From the NCBI GenBank assembly GCA_910585555.1, contig CAJUFU010000009.1, positions 1-26,979 on the forward strand: a DNA stretch of 26,979 nt, given 5' to 3'. Within the stretch, counting starts at the first letter, position 1, and every line of letters begins with the position of its first letter. Under the pieces are notes generated by a model, which was not told where the DNA came from, searched no databases, and worked only from the letters and a program-made list of their open reading frames with translations. Shown here one piece after another: positions 1-8,039 of this stretch. Source of the stretch: an uncultured Lachnospiraceae bacterium (GTDB lineage: Bacteria; Bacillota; Clostridia; Lachnospirales; Lachnospiraceae). A program made the position numbers and the translations under genes.

Positions 1-14
1 CCTTGTATTTTTAT

Positions 15-533
15 TTAGTGATTACTGCTGCATCGCTTAATTCCAATGACTGCACCAATAAAAGCAATCGGCGCCACTCTGACAAACAGCCATTCAAGTG
101 AATGAAATGCGACTCCGAGTACGGCGGTTTCAGGACTACTATAATCCCACCCCAAGTAAGGACTCTTTATTACGATTAGAACCGCATAAATGATTATAAT
201 GGCCACACATAATGAGATAAGCACCCACTGAAAGATTTTTCTTATCGCTTTTTTCCTTTGTACTAATTGTGCCAATTGCAAGTTTATCACTTCCAATTTT
301 TCAGAAATCGCCTTTAAATTATCAACCTCTGTTTCAGCGACAATTTCTCCGAGCAATGTGCTTACAGGCGTTTCCAGTACTTCCGATAGAAGGATTAGCA
401 TAGCGGCATCGGGAACTGATAATCCTTGCTCCCATTTCGAAATCGTCTGCCGCACCACGTTCAGCTTGACAGCAAGCTCTTGTTGTGAAAGTCCTTTTGA
501 TTTTCTAATTGCTTTCATGTTTTCGTTAAGCAT
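15..533 (-). CDS. XRE-family transcriptional regulator with C-terminal membrane segments
   Basis: A 172-residue protein. Residues 6-60 form a typical XRE/Cro-CI helix-turn-helix (GLSQQELA, then VVRQTISKWEQG as the recognition helix). Residues 70-97 look like a short charged coiled coil. Residues 101-122 are a clear transmembrane helix, and 144-165 a second likely one. This fits the common Firmicute architecture of a DNA-binding head held at the membrane. The ATG is preceded by a strong TAAGGAGGT ribosome binding site, which fixes the start. A promoter with an overlapping inverted repeat lies upstream, consistent with self-repression, which is inferred. No target gene can be named: the gene to its left is outside the window, and the gene upstream belongs to a different unit. 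Confidence 0.85.
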   Translation of the reverse strand: MLNENMKAIRKSKGLSQQELAVKLNVVRQTISKWEQGLSVPDAAMLILLSEVLETPVSTLLGEIVAETEVDNLKAISEKLEVINLQLAQLVQRKKAIRKIFQWVLISLCVAIIIIYAVLIVIKSPYLGWDYSSPETAVLGVAFHSLEWLFVRVAPIAFIGAVIGIKRCSSNH

Positions 534-569
534 CAGGGATAACCTCCTTATTAATTGTTACCACAATGA

Positions 570-600
570 TATAAAGAACTGTCCGTTGCTGCAAGCAACG
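570..600 (-). promoter_or_regulatory. Promoter with inverted repeat for the XRE regulator gene
   Basis: On the minus strand, TTGCTT (598-593) and TTTATA (575-570) are separated by 17 bases, a plausible sigma-A promoter. The -35 box lies inside the inverted repeat CGTTGC-TGCAA-GCAACG (584-600). That is a natural operator position for an autoregulated helix-turn-helix protein. Operator function is inferred. Confidence 0.45.
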
Positions 601-627
601 CATTTTAACATTCAAGTATATCTGTAA

Positions 628-673
628 AAGAATAAGCATCCTGTACGATTCAAGGTATAGGATACTTATTCTT
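628..673 (-). terminator. Stem-loop terminator after the first DUF4179 gene
   Basis: AAGAATAAG-C-ATCCT (628-642) pairs with AGGAT-A-CTTATTCTT (659-673), with one mismatch and a 16-base loop. It starts about 30 bases past the stop of the DUF4179 gene on the minus strand. The U-rich 3' side (CTTATTCTTTT) is short, so termination may be modest. Confidence 0.5.
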
Positions 674-705
674 AAGAATATTTTTTCATATGCCGGTGCC
701 TATAA

Positions 706-1740
706 CTAGGGCAGCACTATTTCATCTCCGCTCTCCCCCAGCAGAAGTGCACTGACCTTCTCCACATCGATCACGCTAGAAAGCCTTGCCGTCTTTGTAT
801 ATATTCCGTTCTCCCAGCTTACTGTAAGTTCCTGATATCCTTCTTCCTCCACCACGGTGCCATCCTGATATCTGATGCCGTTAATAAAAAGAGACGCTAT
901 GCTGTCCGCCTGCTCCAGATTAACCCCTTCTTTTTCTTCCAACAGTCTGACATCTTCCAGATCACAGACAAGCTTCACACTGATTGGTGTAAGCTCTACT
1001 TCCTTTACCATAACCGCACAATCCGCAATCTGATACTCTTTGTTGATTTCATAGCGAACAGGCTCTGTATTATGCAGATCGAGCAAGAATTCCCATTTCC
1101 CCTCCAAAACCGGTTCTCCATCCATTGCCTTTGCTCCCGGCGCATTCAACGAGGTGAACTGTATTTTCATATGCAAATCCTCCTGCCCGGGCTCTGCTTT
1201 CGTTCCATAAATCTCATAATATCTGCTGTTGGAGACAGCCTGTTGTCTTTCGCCCACAAATCCCCAGCTAAGTGCGCAAAAAGGGTCCTCCTCTCCCTGA
1301 TAATCAAACAGGACTCCCATGCTGCAATCCTCTGTAATCTGTACGCTTTCATCCTCTGCCACAACCTCAAACAGAGCATAAAAACAGTTGTTATCCTGAA
1401 TGGTCTGTATCGCCCGGATCGTGAGACCGGCATCTGATATGGTCTGGTATTCTTCCTTGGCAATCTGCTCTGCCACCAGTTCTTCTTGCTGCGCTTCATC
1501 CGCCACAAAGACTTCCGCCGCCCTTTTATTCCACTTAAAAATCTCCGCCGCGCTCACAGTCATTCCAAGCACTGCTGCTATTGCCGCAATTAAGATAGCA
1601 ATTTTTCCTTTTTTCATCTGTTTCACCTTTTTGACCTTTCCATCCTCCAGTTCGGCAAGGGTACTTAATACAATCTTATGCACATGCTCTGGTACTTCTG
1701 GAAATTCATGGTTCCAGTTTCTATTCCTCATATTCTTCAT
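706..1740 (-). CDS. DUF4179-type membrane protein, probable anti-sigma factor (intact module)
   Basis: A 344-residue protein with a charged cytoplasmic N terminus (residues 1-45), one transmembrane helix at about 46-65 (KIAILIAAIAAVLGM) and a large extracytoplasmic domain. This is the layout of DUF4179 proteins that follow ECF sigma genes in Clostridia. Its start overlaps the end of the sigma gene by 20 bases, so the two are almost certainly co-transcribed and translationally coupled. The inferred role is to hold the sigma factor at the membrane until an envelope signal is sensed. The N terminus shows no obvious zinc-binding anti-sigma (ZAS) HxxxCxxC motif, so any sigma contact would be of another type. 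A paralogue lies at 12869-13939. The signal is unknown. Confidence 0.75.
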   Translation of the reverse strand: MKNMRNRNWNHEFPEVPEHVHKIVLSTLAELEDGKVKKVKQMKKGKIAILIAAIAAVLGMTVSAAEIFKWNKRAAEVFVADEAQQEELVAEQIAKEEYQTISDAGLTIRAIQTIQDNNCFYALFEVVAEDESVQITEDCSMGVLFDYQGEEDPFCALSWGFVGERQQAVSNSRYYEIYGTKAEPGQEDLHMKIQFTSLNAPGAKAMDGEPVLEGKWEFLLDLHNTEPVRYEINKEYQIADCAVMVKEVELTPISVKLVCDLEDVRLLEEKEGVNLEQADSIASLFINGIRYQDGTVVEEEGYQELTVSWENGIYTKTARLSSVIDVEKVSALLLGESGDEIVLP

Positions 1741-2206
1741 ACACTCCCGCTAATTTTTCTTTTAACAACTTTCGGCTCCGATACAATCTTGTTTTAACGG
1801 TACCTTGTGACAGCTCCAAAATCTGACAGATTTCCTTAATTGAGAAACCCTCCACATAGAAAAGAACAAAAGGCGTTCTGTAATTTTCCTCTAATTCCAT
1901 GACCGCTTCATACACCGGAGTATAGTCTTCCTGCTCTGTCACTACCTCGGATTCATAGTAATCCTCATAAGGAATCTGCTCCTTTCTGGAACGGATGATA
2001 TGGTTACACTCATTAATCAGTATTCTTGTGAGCCATGTCTTAAAATATTTCTCATTGCGTAACGTATGTAATTTCTCAAAAGCATGTAAGATTGCATTTT
2101 GCATCGCATCCGCGCATTCCTCATCATTTCCTAAAATAGATTTGGCGATGTGATACAGACTCTTTTCAGCCTCAAGTACCTGTGTCGTAAACTGTGTTTT
2201 ATTCAT
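1721..2206 (-). CDS. ECF-type RNA polymerase sigma factor (sigma-70 family)
   Basis: A 161-residue two-domain sigma factor. Region 2 lies at about residues 14-75 (LGNDEECADAMQNAILHAFEKL, then YFKTWLTRILINECN). Region 4 lies at about 108-153 (YRTPFVLFYVEGFSIKEICQILELSQGTVKTRLYRSRKLL) and carries the -35-recognition helix-turn-helix. Length and domain order are normal for the family, and no frameshift is seen. AAGGA sits 10 bases before the ATG. The gene overlaps the downstream DUF4179 gene and probably forms a sigma/anti-sigma pair with it. The upstream gap contains a perfect 16-base palindrome that includes a TGAAAC element resembling ECF -35 boxes, so self-activation is possible. Its regulon cannot be read from this window. 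Confidence 0.9.
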   Translation of the reverse strand: MNKTQFTTQVLEAEKSLYHIAKSILGNDEECADAMQNAILHAFEKLHTLRNEKYFKTWLTRILINECNHIIRSRKEQIPYEDYYESEVVTEQEDYTPVYEAVMELEENYRTPFVLFYVEGFSIKEICQILELSQGTVKTRLYRSRKLLKEKLAGVYEEYEE

Positions 2207-2255
2207 TTGTTCTGGTTCCTTAATCTCAAAATTATGGGCGGATTACCCATTTTCA

Positions 2256-2271
2256 TGAAACGGCCGTTTCA
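2256..2271. promoter_or_regulatory. Perfect 16-base palindrome upstream of the first ECF sigma gene
   Basis: TGAAACGGCCGTTTCA is a perfect palindrome centred about 57 bases before the sigma ATG. Each half starts with TGAAAC, the -35 element of SigW/SigM-type ECF promoters in Bacillus. No clear CGTA or CGTC -10 box sits 16-17 bases away on the sigma-gene side; GGTA occurs at 18. It could be a promoter element, an operator, or both. Confidence 0.4.
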
Positions 2272-2307
2272 CTTTACACTAATTAGATGAACCAAACACA
2301 AAAAAGG

Positions 2308-2577
2308 TCACACCTCAGCCTTCCATTTATCATAAGGACAGCTGTTCTTTCTCATCACAGCCCTAAGCTCCACATAACAGCCGCAGGCCCTGCACATACC
2401 GTCATATAAAAGGTCACAGGACTTACAAAGAAGGAGCCGCTTTTCATAAAGCGGCTCAGAAACCTTCAGCTCCTCATCCAGATTAGCAATGTATGTGTGC
2501 AGATTATCAAAATATTCTTTCTGGTCCATATCTTTGGTCAGACACCTGCGGCAGAGCCGCTTTGTTCCTGTCTCCAT
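2308..2577 (-). CDS. DUF6171-like small cysteine-rich protein
   Basis: An 89-residue soluble protein that resembles DUF6171. It has an N-terminal CRRC pair (residues 9-12) and a C-terminal group, LLCKSCDLLYDGMCRACGCYVELRAVMRKNSCPYDKW. The paired CxxC motifs suggest a zinc-ribbon-like structural site. AAAGGGGA lies 8 bases before the ATG. It follows the GH51 arabinofuranosidase by 34 bases on the same strand, so the two probably share a transcript. No catalytic motif is visible and the function is unknown. The family name is assigned from memory of its cysteine pattern. Confidence 0.65.
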   Translation of the reverse strand: METGTKRLCRRCLTKDMDQKEYFDNLHTYIANLDEELKVSEPLYEKRLLLCKSCDLLYDGMCRACGCYVELRAVMRKNSCPYDKWKAEV

Positions 2578-2611
2578 ACGAAGATTCCCCTTTCTTATCC
2601 CAACTGTGCCC

Positions 2612-4123
2612 CTAACGGATACGGAGGCAGATCACACTGCCGGCCGGTGCGGTAAAGCTGATTTTCCCATCTTTTACAGCATAGGCATCAAACTTCTCTT
2701 CCTTTACGTTCTCCGGCTCCTCAAAGGTATTGTGGGCATGTATCTCGCCCTGCAGGATTGCCCCGGTAATCTCTTTTGGCACCAGCTGTGCAAAAGCCAT
2801 CTCCACAGGCGCATCCTCCTTAGCAGAAAGGTTTGTAAGGGTCACATTGACCCAGCCCTCCTTGTCCACGGAAACGGATTCGTCGAGAAGCGGCACCTGG
2901 CAGTCCTTATCTGTGCCTACCGTTTTGTTCCCTTCTATAAAACTCTCCACCAAATCTGCATCCTGGTGGTGCTTATACATATGGAACACATGGTAGGTGG
3001 GCGTAAGGAGCATCTTCGGTCCTTCTGTCAAGATCACGGACTGCAGTACGTTGACTAGCTGTGCAATACAGGCCATCTTCACACGGTCACAGTGTTTATT
3101 GAAGATATTCAGGGTGACACCCGCCACCAGCGCATCCCGCATGGTATTCTGCTGATAGAGGAAGCCCGGGTTGGTGCCCGGTTCCACATCGAACCAACAG
3201 CCCCACTCATCCACCATCATGCCGATTTCCTTGTCCGGGTCGTACTGGTCCATGATGGCACCATGTCTCTCCACCAATTCCTTCATATATACGGCCTTTT
3301 TCAGGGTCTTATACCAATCCTCTTCCGCAAACTGGGTGGCGCTGCCTTTCTGCTCCCACACACCCGGAACCACATAATAATGTAAAGAAAGGCCGTCCAT
3401 ATAGCCATGGGCCGGAACACCGGGCTGGGGTTTCGCATAGCAGGTGCTCAAGACACTCTCTGTCCAGAAATAATCATCCGCGTTAGGACCGCCGCAGACC
3501 TTCTTAATGGGTTTGTTCGCATCATATTGTCTCACATAGGTCTGGTATCTTCTATAGAGGTTGGCATAATATTCCGGCGTCATATTGCCGCCGCAGCCCC
3601 AATTCTCATTTCCAACACCGAAATAATCTATCTTCCAGGGTTTCTCATGGCCGTTTTTTCTGCGCAGATCTGCCATCGGGGAGACCCCGTCAAAGGTAAT
3701 GTACTCCACCCACTCGCTCATTTCCTGCACTGTACCGCTCCCCACATTGCCATTGACATAGGTCTTGCAGCCCAGCTGTTCACACAACGCAAAGAATTCA
3801 TGGGTGCCAAAGCTGTTATCTTCCACCACACCGCCCCAATGGGTATTAATCATCTTCTTGCGCTCCTCTTTAGGCCCGATACCGTCTTTCCAGTGATACT
3901 CGTCCGCAAAGCAGCCGCCCGGCCAGCGCAGCAGCGGAATCTGCATTTCTTTGAGCGCTTCCACCACATCCTTGCGCATCCCGTCCACATTGGGAATGTC
4001 CGAATCCTCTCCCACATAAATCCCCTCATAGATGCACCTTCCCAAGTGCTCTGAAAAGTGGCCGTAGAGTTCCGGATTGATGTGCCCCTTTTTGTTTCTC
4101 TCATTGATAAATAACTTTGCCAT
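2612..4123 (-). CDS. Alpha-N-arabinofuranosidase, glycoside hydrolase family 51
   Basis: A 503-residue enzyme that releases terminal alpha-L-arabinofuranosyl units from arabinan or arabinoxylan oligosaccharides. The N-terminal part is the GH51 TIM barrel. The acid/base is Glu173 in VGNENWG and the nucleophile is Glu306 in MVDEWG. RWPGGCFADEYHWKDGIGP (about residues 66-84) is a family signature. The C-terminal part, from about residue 390, is the usual beta-sandwich. There is no signal peptide, so it acts in the cytoplasm on imported oligosaccharides. The start follows GAAGGGAAAGCTT, a good ribosome binding site. No transporter or sugar regulator is adjacent, so it is not in a visible arabinan locus. 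Length is normal for the family. Confidence 0.95.
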   Translation of the reverse strand: MAKLFINERNKKGHINPELYGHFSEHLGRCIYEGIYVGEDSDIPNVDGMRKDVVEALKEMQIPLLRWPGGCFADEYHWKDGIGPKEERKKMINTHWGGVVEDNSFGTHEFFALCEQLGCKTYVNGNVGSGTVQEMSEWVEYITFDGVSPMADLRRKNGHEKPWKIDYFGVGNENWGCGGNMTPEYYANLYRRYQTYVRQYDANKPIKKVCGGPNADDYFWTESVLSTCYAKPQPGVPAHGYMDGLSLHYYVVPGVWEQKGSATQFAEEDWYKTLKKAVYMKELVERHGAIMDQYDPDKEIGMMVDEWGCWFDVEPGTNPGFLYQQNTMRDALVAGVTLNIFNKHCDRVKMACIAQLVNVLQSVILTEGPKMLLTPTYHVFHMYKHHQDADLVESFIEGNKTVGTDKDCQVPLLDESVSVDKEGWVNVTLTNLSAKEDAPVEMAFAQLVPKEITGAILQGEIHAHNTFEEPENVKEEKFDAYAVKDGKISFTAPAGSVICLRIR

Positions 4124-4198
4124 AAGCTTTCCCTTCTTTCTTCATATGGTGTGATTCCTATTTTCTACAAATATGTAAAATATTTTATATTTATCTAA

Positions 4199-4227
4199 AT
4201 TATATTGTATTCTACTCCTGAAAGCAA
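4199..4227 (-). promoter_or_regulatory. Sigma-A promoter for the GH51 gene
   Basis: On the minus strand, TTGCTT (4227-4222), a 17-base spacer and a perfect TATAAT (4204-4199) form a strong housekeeping-type promoter. The predicted transcript start gives a leader of roughly 70 bases before the GH51 ATG. Confidence 0.65.
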
Positions 4228-4360
4228 TGACTATTTGCCGCTTTTCACATTTATCTCTATAGGTCTTTTGCACAGGCAGAAATCTCTGGCAAATACGCCT
4301 TCTCCACATAAAATATACTATATCTTTATTCTAATATGCCATCAGAAAGGAACTTACACG

Positions 4361-4999
4361 ATGCATCCTTCTCCTTATGTGGCCATACTCGGCCGAAGCA
4401 AAGATACCGGAAACTATGAAACTGCCCTCAGGCGGCTTGACATTCCACACCATATCACCCTGGACCCACAGGAAGCTTCTCTGGCGACCCATCTGCTTCT
4501 TCCCGGCGGCGGAGATATCACACCAGCCTTTTTCGGTCAGACGGACCACGGTTCCGTGCAGATCGACACCGAACTGGATATTCTGCAATTCCAGGCGCTT
4601 TCTCTTTTTATCGAACAAAAAAAGCCCGTGCTGGGTATCTGCAAAGGGCTTCAAATCATCAATGTACATTTTGGCGGCGACATCAAACAGCATATTGATA
4701 CCGCTGACCTTCATAAATGGAAGGAGAAAGACCAGGAGCACTATGTCTATCACAGTGCTTTAAGCCGGGATGATTTCTTTTATCAGCTTTACGGAAACAG
4801 TGCGCTGGTAAATTCCGCCCACCATCAGGCAGTGGACCGTCTGGGTGAAGGGCTGATCTGTGCCTGCCGTGCGAAGGACAATGTGATAGAAGGACTGTTT
4901 CACACTTTCCTCCCTCTGTTTGCTGTGCAGTGGCACCCGGAACGTTTCTGGGAACAAGGCGGTGAAGCGCTGTTTCGCTATTTTATCGATCTTTCCTAA
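4361..4999 (+). CDS. Class I glutamine amidotransferase, gamma-glutamyl-GABA hydrolase-like (peptidase C26)
   Basis: A 212-residue protein. The nucleophile is in GICKGLQ, the oxyanion region in LLPGGGDITP, and the catalytic His/Glu pair in QWHPERF, so the Cys-His-Glu triad is complete. Family members (PuuD-type) hydrolyse gamma-glutamyl amides such as gamma-glutamyl-GABA, but the exact substrate cannot be read here. I chose the ATG at 4361 because AGAAAGGAA lies 8 bases before it and conserved sequence (YVAILGRS) begins right after. The open frame continues upstream to 4205 without family resemblance. Its 3' end overlaps the end of the convergent DUF2974 gene by 17 bases. It is not in an operon. 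Confidence 0.85.
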   Translation: MHPSPYVAILGRSKDTGNYETALRRLDIPHHITLDPQEASLATHLLLPGGGDITPAFFGQTDHGSVQIDTELDILQFQALSLFIEQKKPVLGICKGLQIINVHFGGDIKQHIDTADLHKWKEKDQEHYVYHSALSRDDFFYQLYGNSALVNSAHHQAVDRLGEGLICACRAKDNVIEGLFHTFLPLFAVQWHPERFWEQGGEALFRYFIDLS

Positions 5000-6152
5000 A
5001 ATGCATCTCCAATTGGGCCATCCCTTCCTCAAACCTCTCCCTCTGCTGCTCCCGCCTGTTCTTTACATGTTCTCTGGCATGGGCGGATACTACTTCAAAC
5101 AGGGCCCGCATAATCTGTACGATCACATCTGCCGTCTCTTTGTCCACTTCTTTCAGTGCTGCGCCAATCTTTTGAATGCTCTGGAACCAATTGGCCGTAA
5201 AATCTATCAAGTTGTCCGTCTCGGAAGCCTGCACCACACGGTAGAATGTGTCCACAAAAGTGCGCATCTGTTCCTGATCTAAGGATAGAATCCACTCATT
5301 AAGTGCCTGGTCCATGAACTTGCGCCCTGCGCGAATCTCCTCCACCACCTTGAAGGCATCCTCTCTGATAAGCCAGGTATAAGGATTATGCTGGGCAAGA
5401 CCAATGGTTTTGCTCTCCACCACCGTATAATTCTCTTCCGTGTAGAGCAGCATTCCCACCAGGGACGACCGGGGAACTGTCTTTCGGATTCTTCCCGCAA
5501 TCTCCGCAAAGGCACCTTTTTCCCTGACTTCCGGACGAAAACCCGGCCCGTCGTGATCATAGATTCTCTCAATCCGCTCCCGCACCCCCGCACTGCAGTT
5601 CATGGAAGCATAAACTGCCAGATTGCCGCCCTTGGAATGACCGCCCACATAAAAACCGCCTGCAATCGTCCGGGCCGCCTGCTCCAAATACTGTACACTC
5701 AAGATCTGTCCCGGCACGGGTTTGGAAAAAGCCAGATTCAAATCCTCTTTCCAGCCCACAATACTCTCATCCGTTCCCCGAAAAGCCACATAGGTGACGC
5801 CCCCTGGCAATCCGCAGACCACTGCCGAAAACTGGGTTTCCTGATCTGGCTCAATTTGGTTGACATAATTCCACAGTTTCATATCCCCAAAACGCCTGCT
5901 CTTATAAATCCCCTGAAAAAGTGCGGTGTTATCTTTACGATAACGCTCATCCCCATAGAGGTGGTCGTAATGCACATGCTCTGCAAGCTCGCGCACACCC
6001 ACCGCACAGCACCCTTCCCCTGGTCCCGGCACCATCCCGTCAAATTTCAAATAAGCAAACTGGCACAAAACCAGACTGTCCACATCACTAAAAGGTTTTT
6101 CCCACAGCGTATAATCGCCGTATTCTCTCAGATAATCCAGAATCGTCCCCAT
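4983..6152 (-). CDS. DUF2974 (Mbeg1-like) alpha/beta-hydrolase, lipase-like
   Basis: About 389 residues from the preferred start. The lipase-type nucleophile elbow GHSKGGNLAVYAS (Ser173 from this start) and the strand-turn YVAFRGTDESIVGWKEDLNLAF are characteristic of DUF2974 proteins, which are predicted hydrolases related to lipase class 3. There is no signal peptide. The C-terminal ~60 residues are rich in charged residues (EHVKNRREQQRERFEEG) and may be helical. Two ATGs are possible, at 6161 and 6152. GGAGAGG sits too close to the first and about 10 bases before the second, and MGTILDYL resembles family starts. It is the third gene of an operon, 18-27 bases after the NA37 gene. The natural substrate is unknown. 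Confidence 0.8.
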   Translation of the reverse strand: MGTILDYLREYGDYTLWEKPFSDVDSLVLCQFAYLKFDGMVPGPGEGCCAVGVRELAEHVHYDHLYGDERYRKDNTALFQGIYKSRRFGDMKLWNYVNQIEPDQETQFSAVVCGLPGGVTYVAFRGTDESIVGWKEDLNLAFSKPVPGQILSVQYLEQAARTIAGGFYVGGHSKGGNLAVYASMNCSAGVRERIERIYDHDGPGFRPEVREKGAFAEIAGRIRKTVPRSSLVGMLLYTEENYTVVESKTIGLAQHNPYTWLIREDAFKVVEEIRAGRKFMDQALNEWILSLDQEQMRTFVDTFYRVVQASETDNLIDFTANWFQSIQKIGAALKEVDKETADVIVQIMRALFEVVSAHAREHVKNRREQQRERFEEGMAQLEMHFRKDR

Positions 6153-6179
6153 ACTCTGCATTCCTCTCCGCCTGCATCG

Positions 6180-7205
6180 TTATAATTTTGCCTCCAGATG
6201 TTCGATGTTCTTAATCAGCACCGACACCGTCCCGTCCGGATTTGTGATAAATTCCACACTCCGGGGATTCTTATACTGCTCCATCGGTATCTTGATCTCA
6301 ATCCCCGTATCGGTAAAAAGATGCTGGCTCTGATACTTCCGCACCGTATTCTCACTCTGGGGCGCAATCTTTTCCTTGACCATATCATACTTTTCCATCT
6401 TATCCTGAAAAGCCACTTTTAATTCCGGCTGATCGTCAAAAATCTTCTCCCCGATTTCTTCCACCACAAACCCGCCGTTTTCCTCTATCTCTTCCTGCAG
6501 GATACGTTTGGCCCGCATCTGTTTCTCGAACCGCTCCGACTCGTCAAATCCCTCCTTCTGCACACTCTCCACGGCACGGCTGACAATGGACAATTTGGAC
6601 TTATGGGACAGATGGGAACTGCACTTTAAGAACAGATAGGAAAAGTAATTCACCTTTTCTCCGTTCACCTCATACTTCTTCTCTATCACCCACACAGCCA
6701 GATCGTCTAATCTGATGATTGCCGCCTCCGAAAGTCTCTGGCTTTCCGAAGGCAGGATGGATTTATGACGGACCATCTCGTTGCTGTTGCCTTCCCCCTC
6801 CTCCACAGGCATGGTTCTATGGGTATAAAATTCCTTATAGTTCATCTTAAGAATCGCCAGATATTCGGATTCCTGTTCCTTAAAACGCACGATAAGAAGG
6901 TCAGCAGACGGAATATCAATATTTCCTGCCATAATTTCATATAAAGCGCCTGCAATACTCTTACTGATGTCAAGAAAATTCTCATCATCATATTCCCTCA
7001 GCATCTTGAAGATTTCCGACTCTTCCTGATAAAACCGGCATTCCTTGGCATCATCCCCGGCAGCGATCTTTGCAATATGCTCCCGCACAAACTGGGCTGT
7101 CTCCGAACCGTATAGCAGTTCCGTATCCGACAAAACCGGCATACCAATCGTCGCATCCAGGATGTGTAGAATCATCCTCTTTATTCTTATGTCCTCTTTG
7201 TTCAT
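6180..7205 (-). CDS. Nucleoid-associated protein, NA37/YejK (NdpA) family
   Basis: A 341-residue soluble protein. The N terminus IKRMILHILDATIGMPVLSDTEL and the middle section SADLLIVRFKEQESEYLAILKMNYKEFYTH match the pattern of NA37 (NdpA/YejK) proteins. In Enterobacteria these co-purify with the nucleoid; in Firmicutes their role is poorly known. No membrane segment is seen. GAGGAG lies 9 bases before the ATG. It sits between the degenerate response regulator (24-base gap) and the DUF2974 hydrolase, so it is co-transcribed with both. The family call is fairly secure; a DNA-binding role here is inferred by homology. Confidence 0.8.
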   Translation of the reverse strand: MNKEDIRIKRMILHILDATIGMPVLSDTELLYGSETAQFVREHIAKIAAGDDAKECRFYQEESEIFKMLREYDDENFLDISKSIAGALYEIMAGNIDIPSADLLIVRFKEQESEYLAILKMNYKEFYTHRTMPVEEGEGNSNEMVRHKSILPSESQRLSEAAIIRLDDLAVWVIEKKYEVNGEKVNYFSYLFLKCSSHLSHKSKLSIVSRAVESVQKEGFDESERFEKQMRAKRILQEEIEENGGFVVEEIGEKIFDDQPELKVAFQDKMEKYDMVKEKIAPQSENTVRKYQSQHLFTDTGIEIKIPMEQYKNPRSVEFITNPDGTVSVLIKNIEHLEAKL

Positions 7206-7229
7206 CGCTCACAGCTCCTCTTATGTAGT

Positions 7230-8039
7230 CTAAGCCTGCAAATCTGCATCAATCCGCTCAAGAAGTGCTAACGTCTCCTCACCCCATTCATAGTCGAACA
7301 GATAACTTCCGTCATACAGACAATTCTTCCGGTTCCTGTTCTCCAGAAACCTGTAATAATCACAATCAATCTCATCGATATTCACATAGCAGGCGCCCCT
7401 TCTGGTAATAAAGATCTCTTCTGCACCCGCTTCCCGCAACGCACTCTGTAAAGAAGTCACCGCCTTTCGGTATAACTTCTTGACCTTATCATCATAAACC
7501 CGGTTCGGCCATAATTTATCCACCGCTTCTTCCATTGACACCTCGCCGCCCCGGTGATCCAAACACAACGCCAAAAGTTCCTTTGCCTTAGCATTGGTAA
7601 AATACACAAGCTGTCCTCTCACAAAAAATTGAAACCTGCCAAACATTACCGCACGAATCGCCTTTCCCTCTGACATCTTCCTGGTCTTCCGCACCAGATT
7701 CAGAACATCCGCCTGGTCGAAAGAAACCATGAAACAGTAATCGCTTCTATTCTGCATCGTCTCCAGCACTTGATAAGATGCAGGATTTATGTAAACTACT
7801 ATAACGCTTGGATACAATTCCTTTAGTTCTCTTTCGAGATTAAACTGATCTACTTCCAGTATTTTCATGCCCAGCACCGCAAACGCTACCGGATTATTTC
7901 TGGCATATGCAAGCGCATGTGCCGGATTGTCAAATTCTATGACCGACTCGATTTCCTTCAGGTTCATAAATAATCTTCGCAGAAACCTTCGGGATACCCC
8001 GTCATCACATACCACTATAGCCTTCATCGCCTCAAGCAT
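7230..8039 (-). CDS. Winged-helix regulator with a degenerate receiver domain
   Basis: About 269 residues. The first ~120 follow a receiver fold: acidic pair in IVVCDDGVSRRFLRRLF, then VAFAVLGMKILEVDQFNLERELKELYPSVIVVYI. Where active receivers have the phosphorylated Asp (xxLDIxMP), this one reads VLGMKI, so the residue is Gly. The conserved Lys before the last helix is also missing (CFMVSF). The C-terminal half is a winged helix of the OmpR/SARP type (RAVMFGRFQFFVRGQLVYFTNAKAKELLALCLDHRGGEVSMEEAVDKLWP). It probably regulates without phosphorylation. The start is uncertain: GTG 8072 has no ribosome binding site, ATG 8039 follows GGGGGGAG closely, and ATG 8027 begins at MKAIVVCDD. First gene of the operon. 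Confidence 0.8.
   Translation of the reverse strand: MLEAMKAIVVCDDGVSRRFLRRLFMNLKEIESVIEFDNPAHALAYARNNPVAFAVLGMKILEVDQFNLERELKELYPSVIVVYINPASYQVLETMQNRSDYCFMVSFDQADVLNLVRKTRKMSEGKAIRAVMFGRFQFFVRGQLVYFTNAKAKELLALCLDHRGGEVSMEEAVDKLWPNRVYDDKVKKLYRKAVTSLQSALREAGAEEIFITRRGACYVNIDEIDCDYYRFLENRNRKNCLYDGSYLFDYEWGEETLALLERIDADLQA

Noticed and set aside
3407..4054. Long plus-strand open frame opposite the GH51 gene (215 codons)
   Set aside because: It lies wholly inside a confident enzyme gene, has no recognisable protein pattern, and follows from the codon bias of the real gene.
4205..4360. N-terminal extension of the amidotransferase (frame open from 4205)
   Set aside because: The extra residues have no family resemblance, and a good ribosome binding site precedes ATG 4361.
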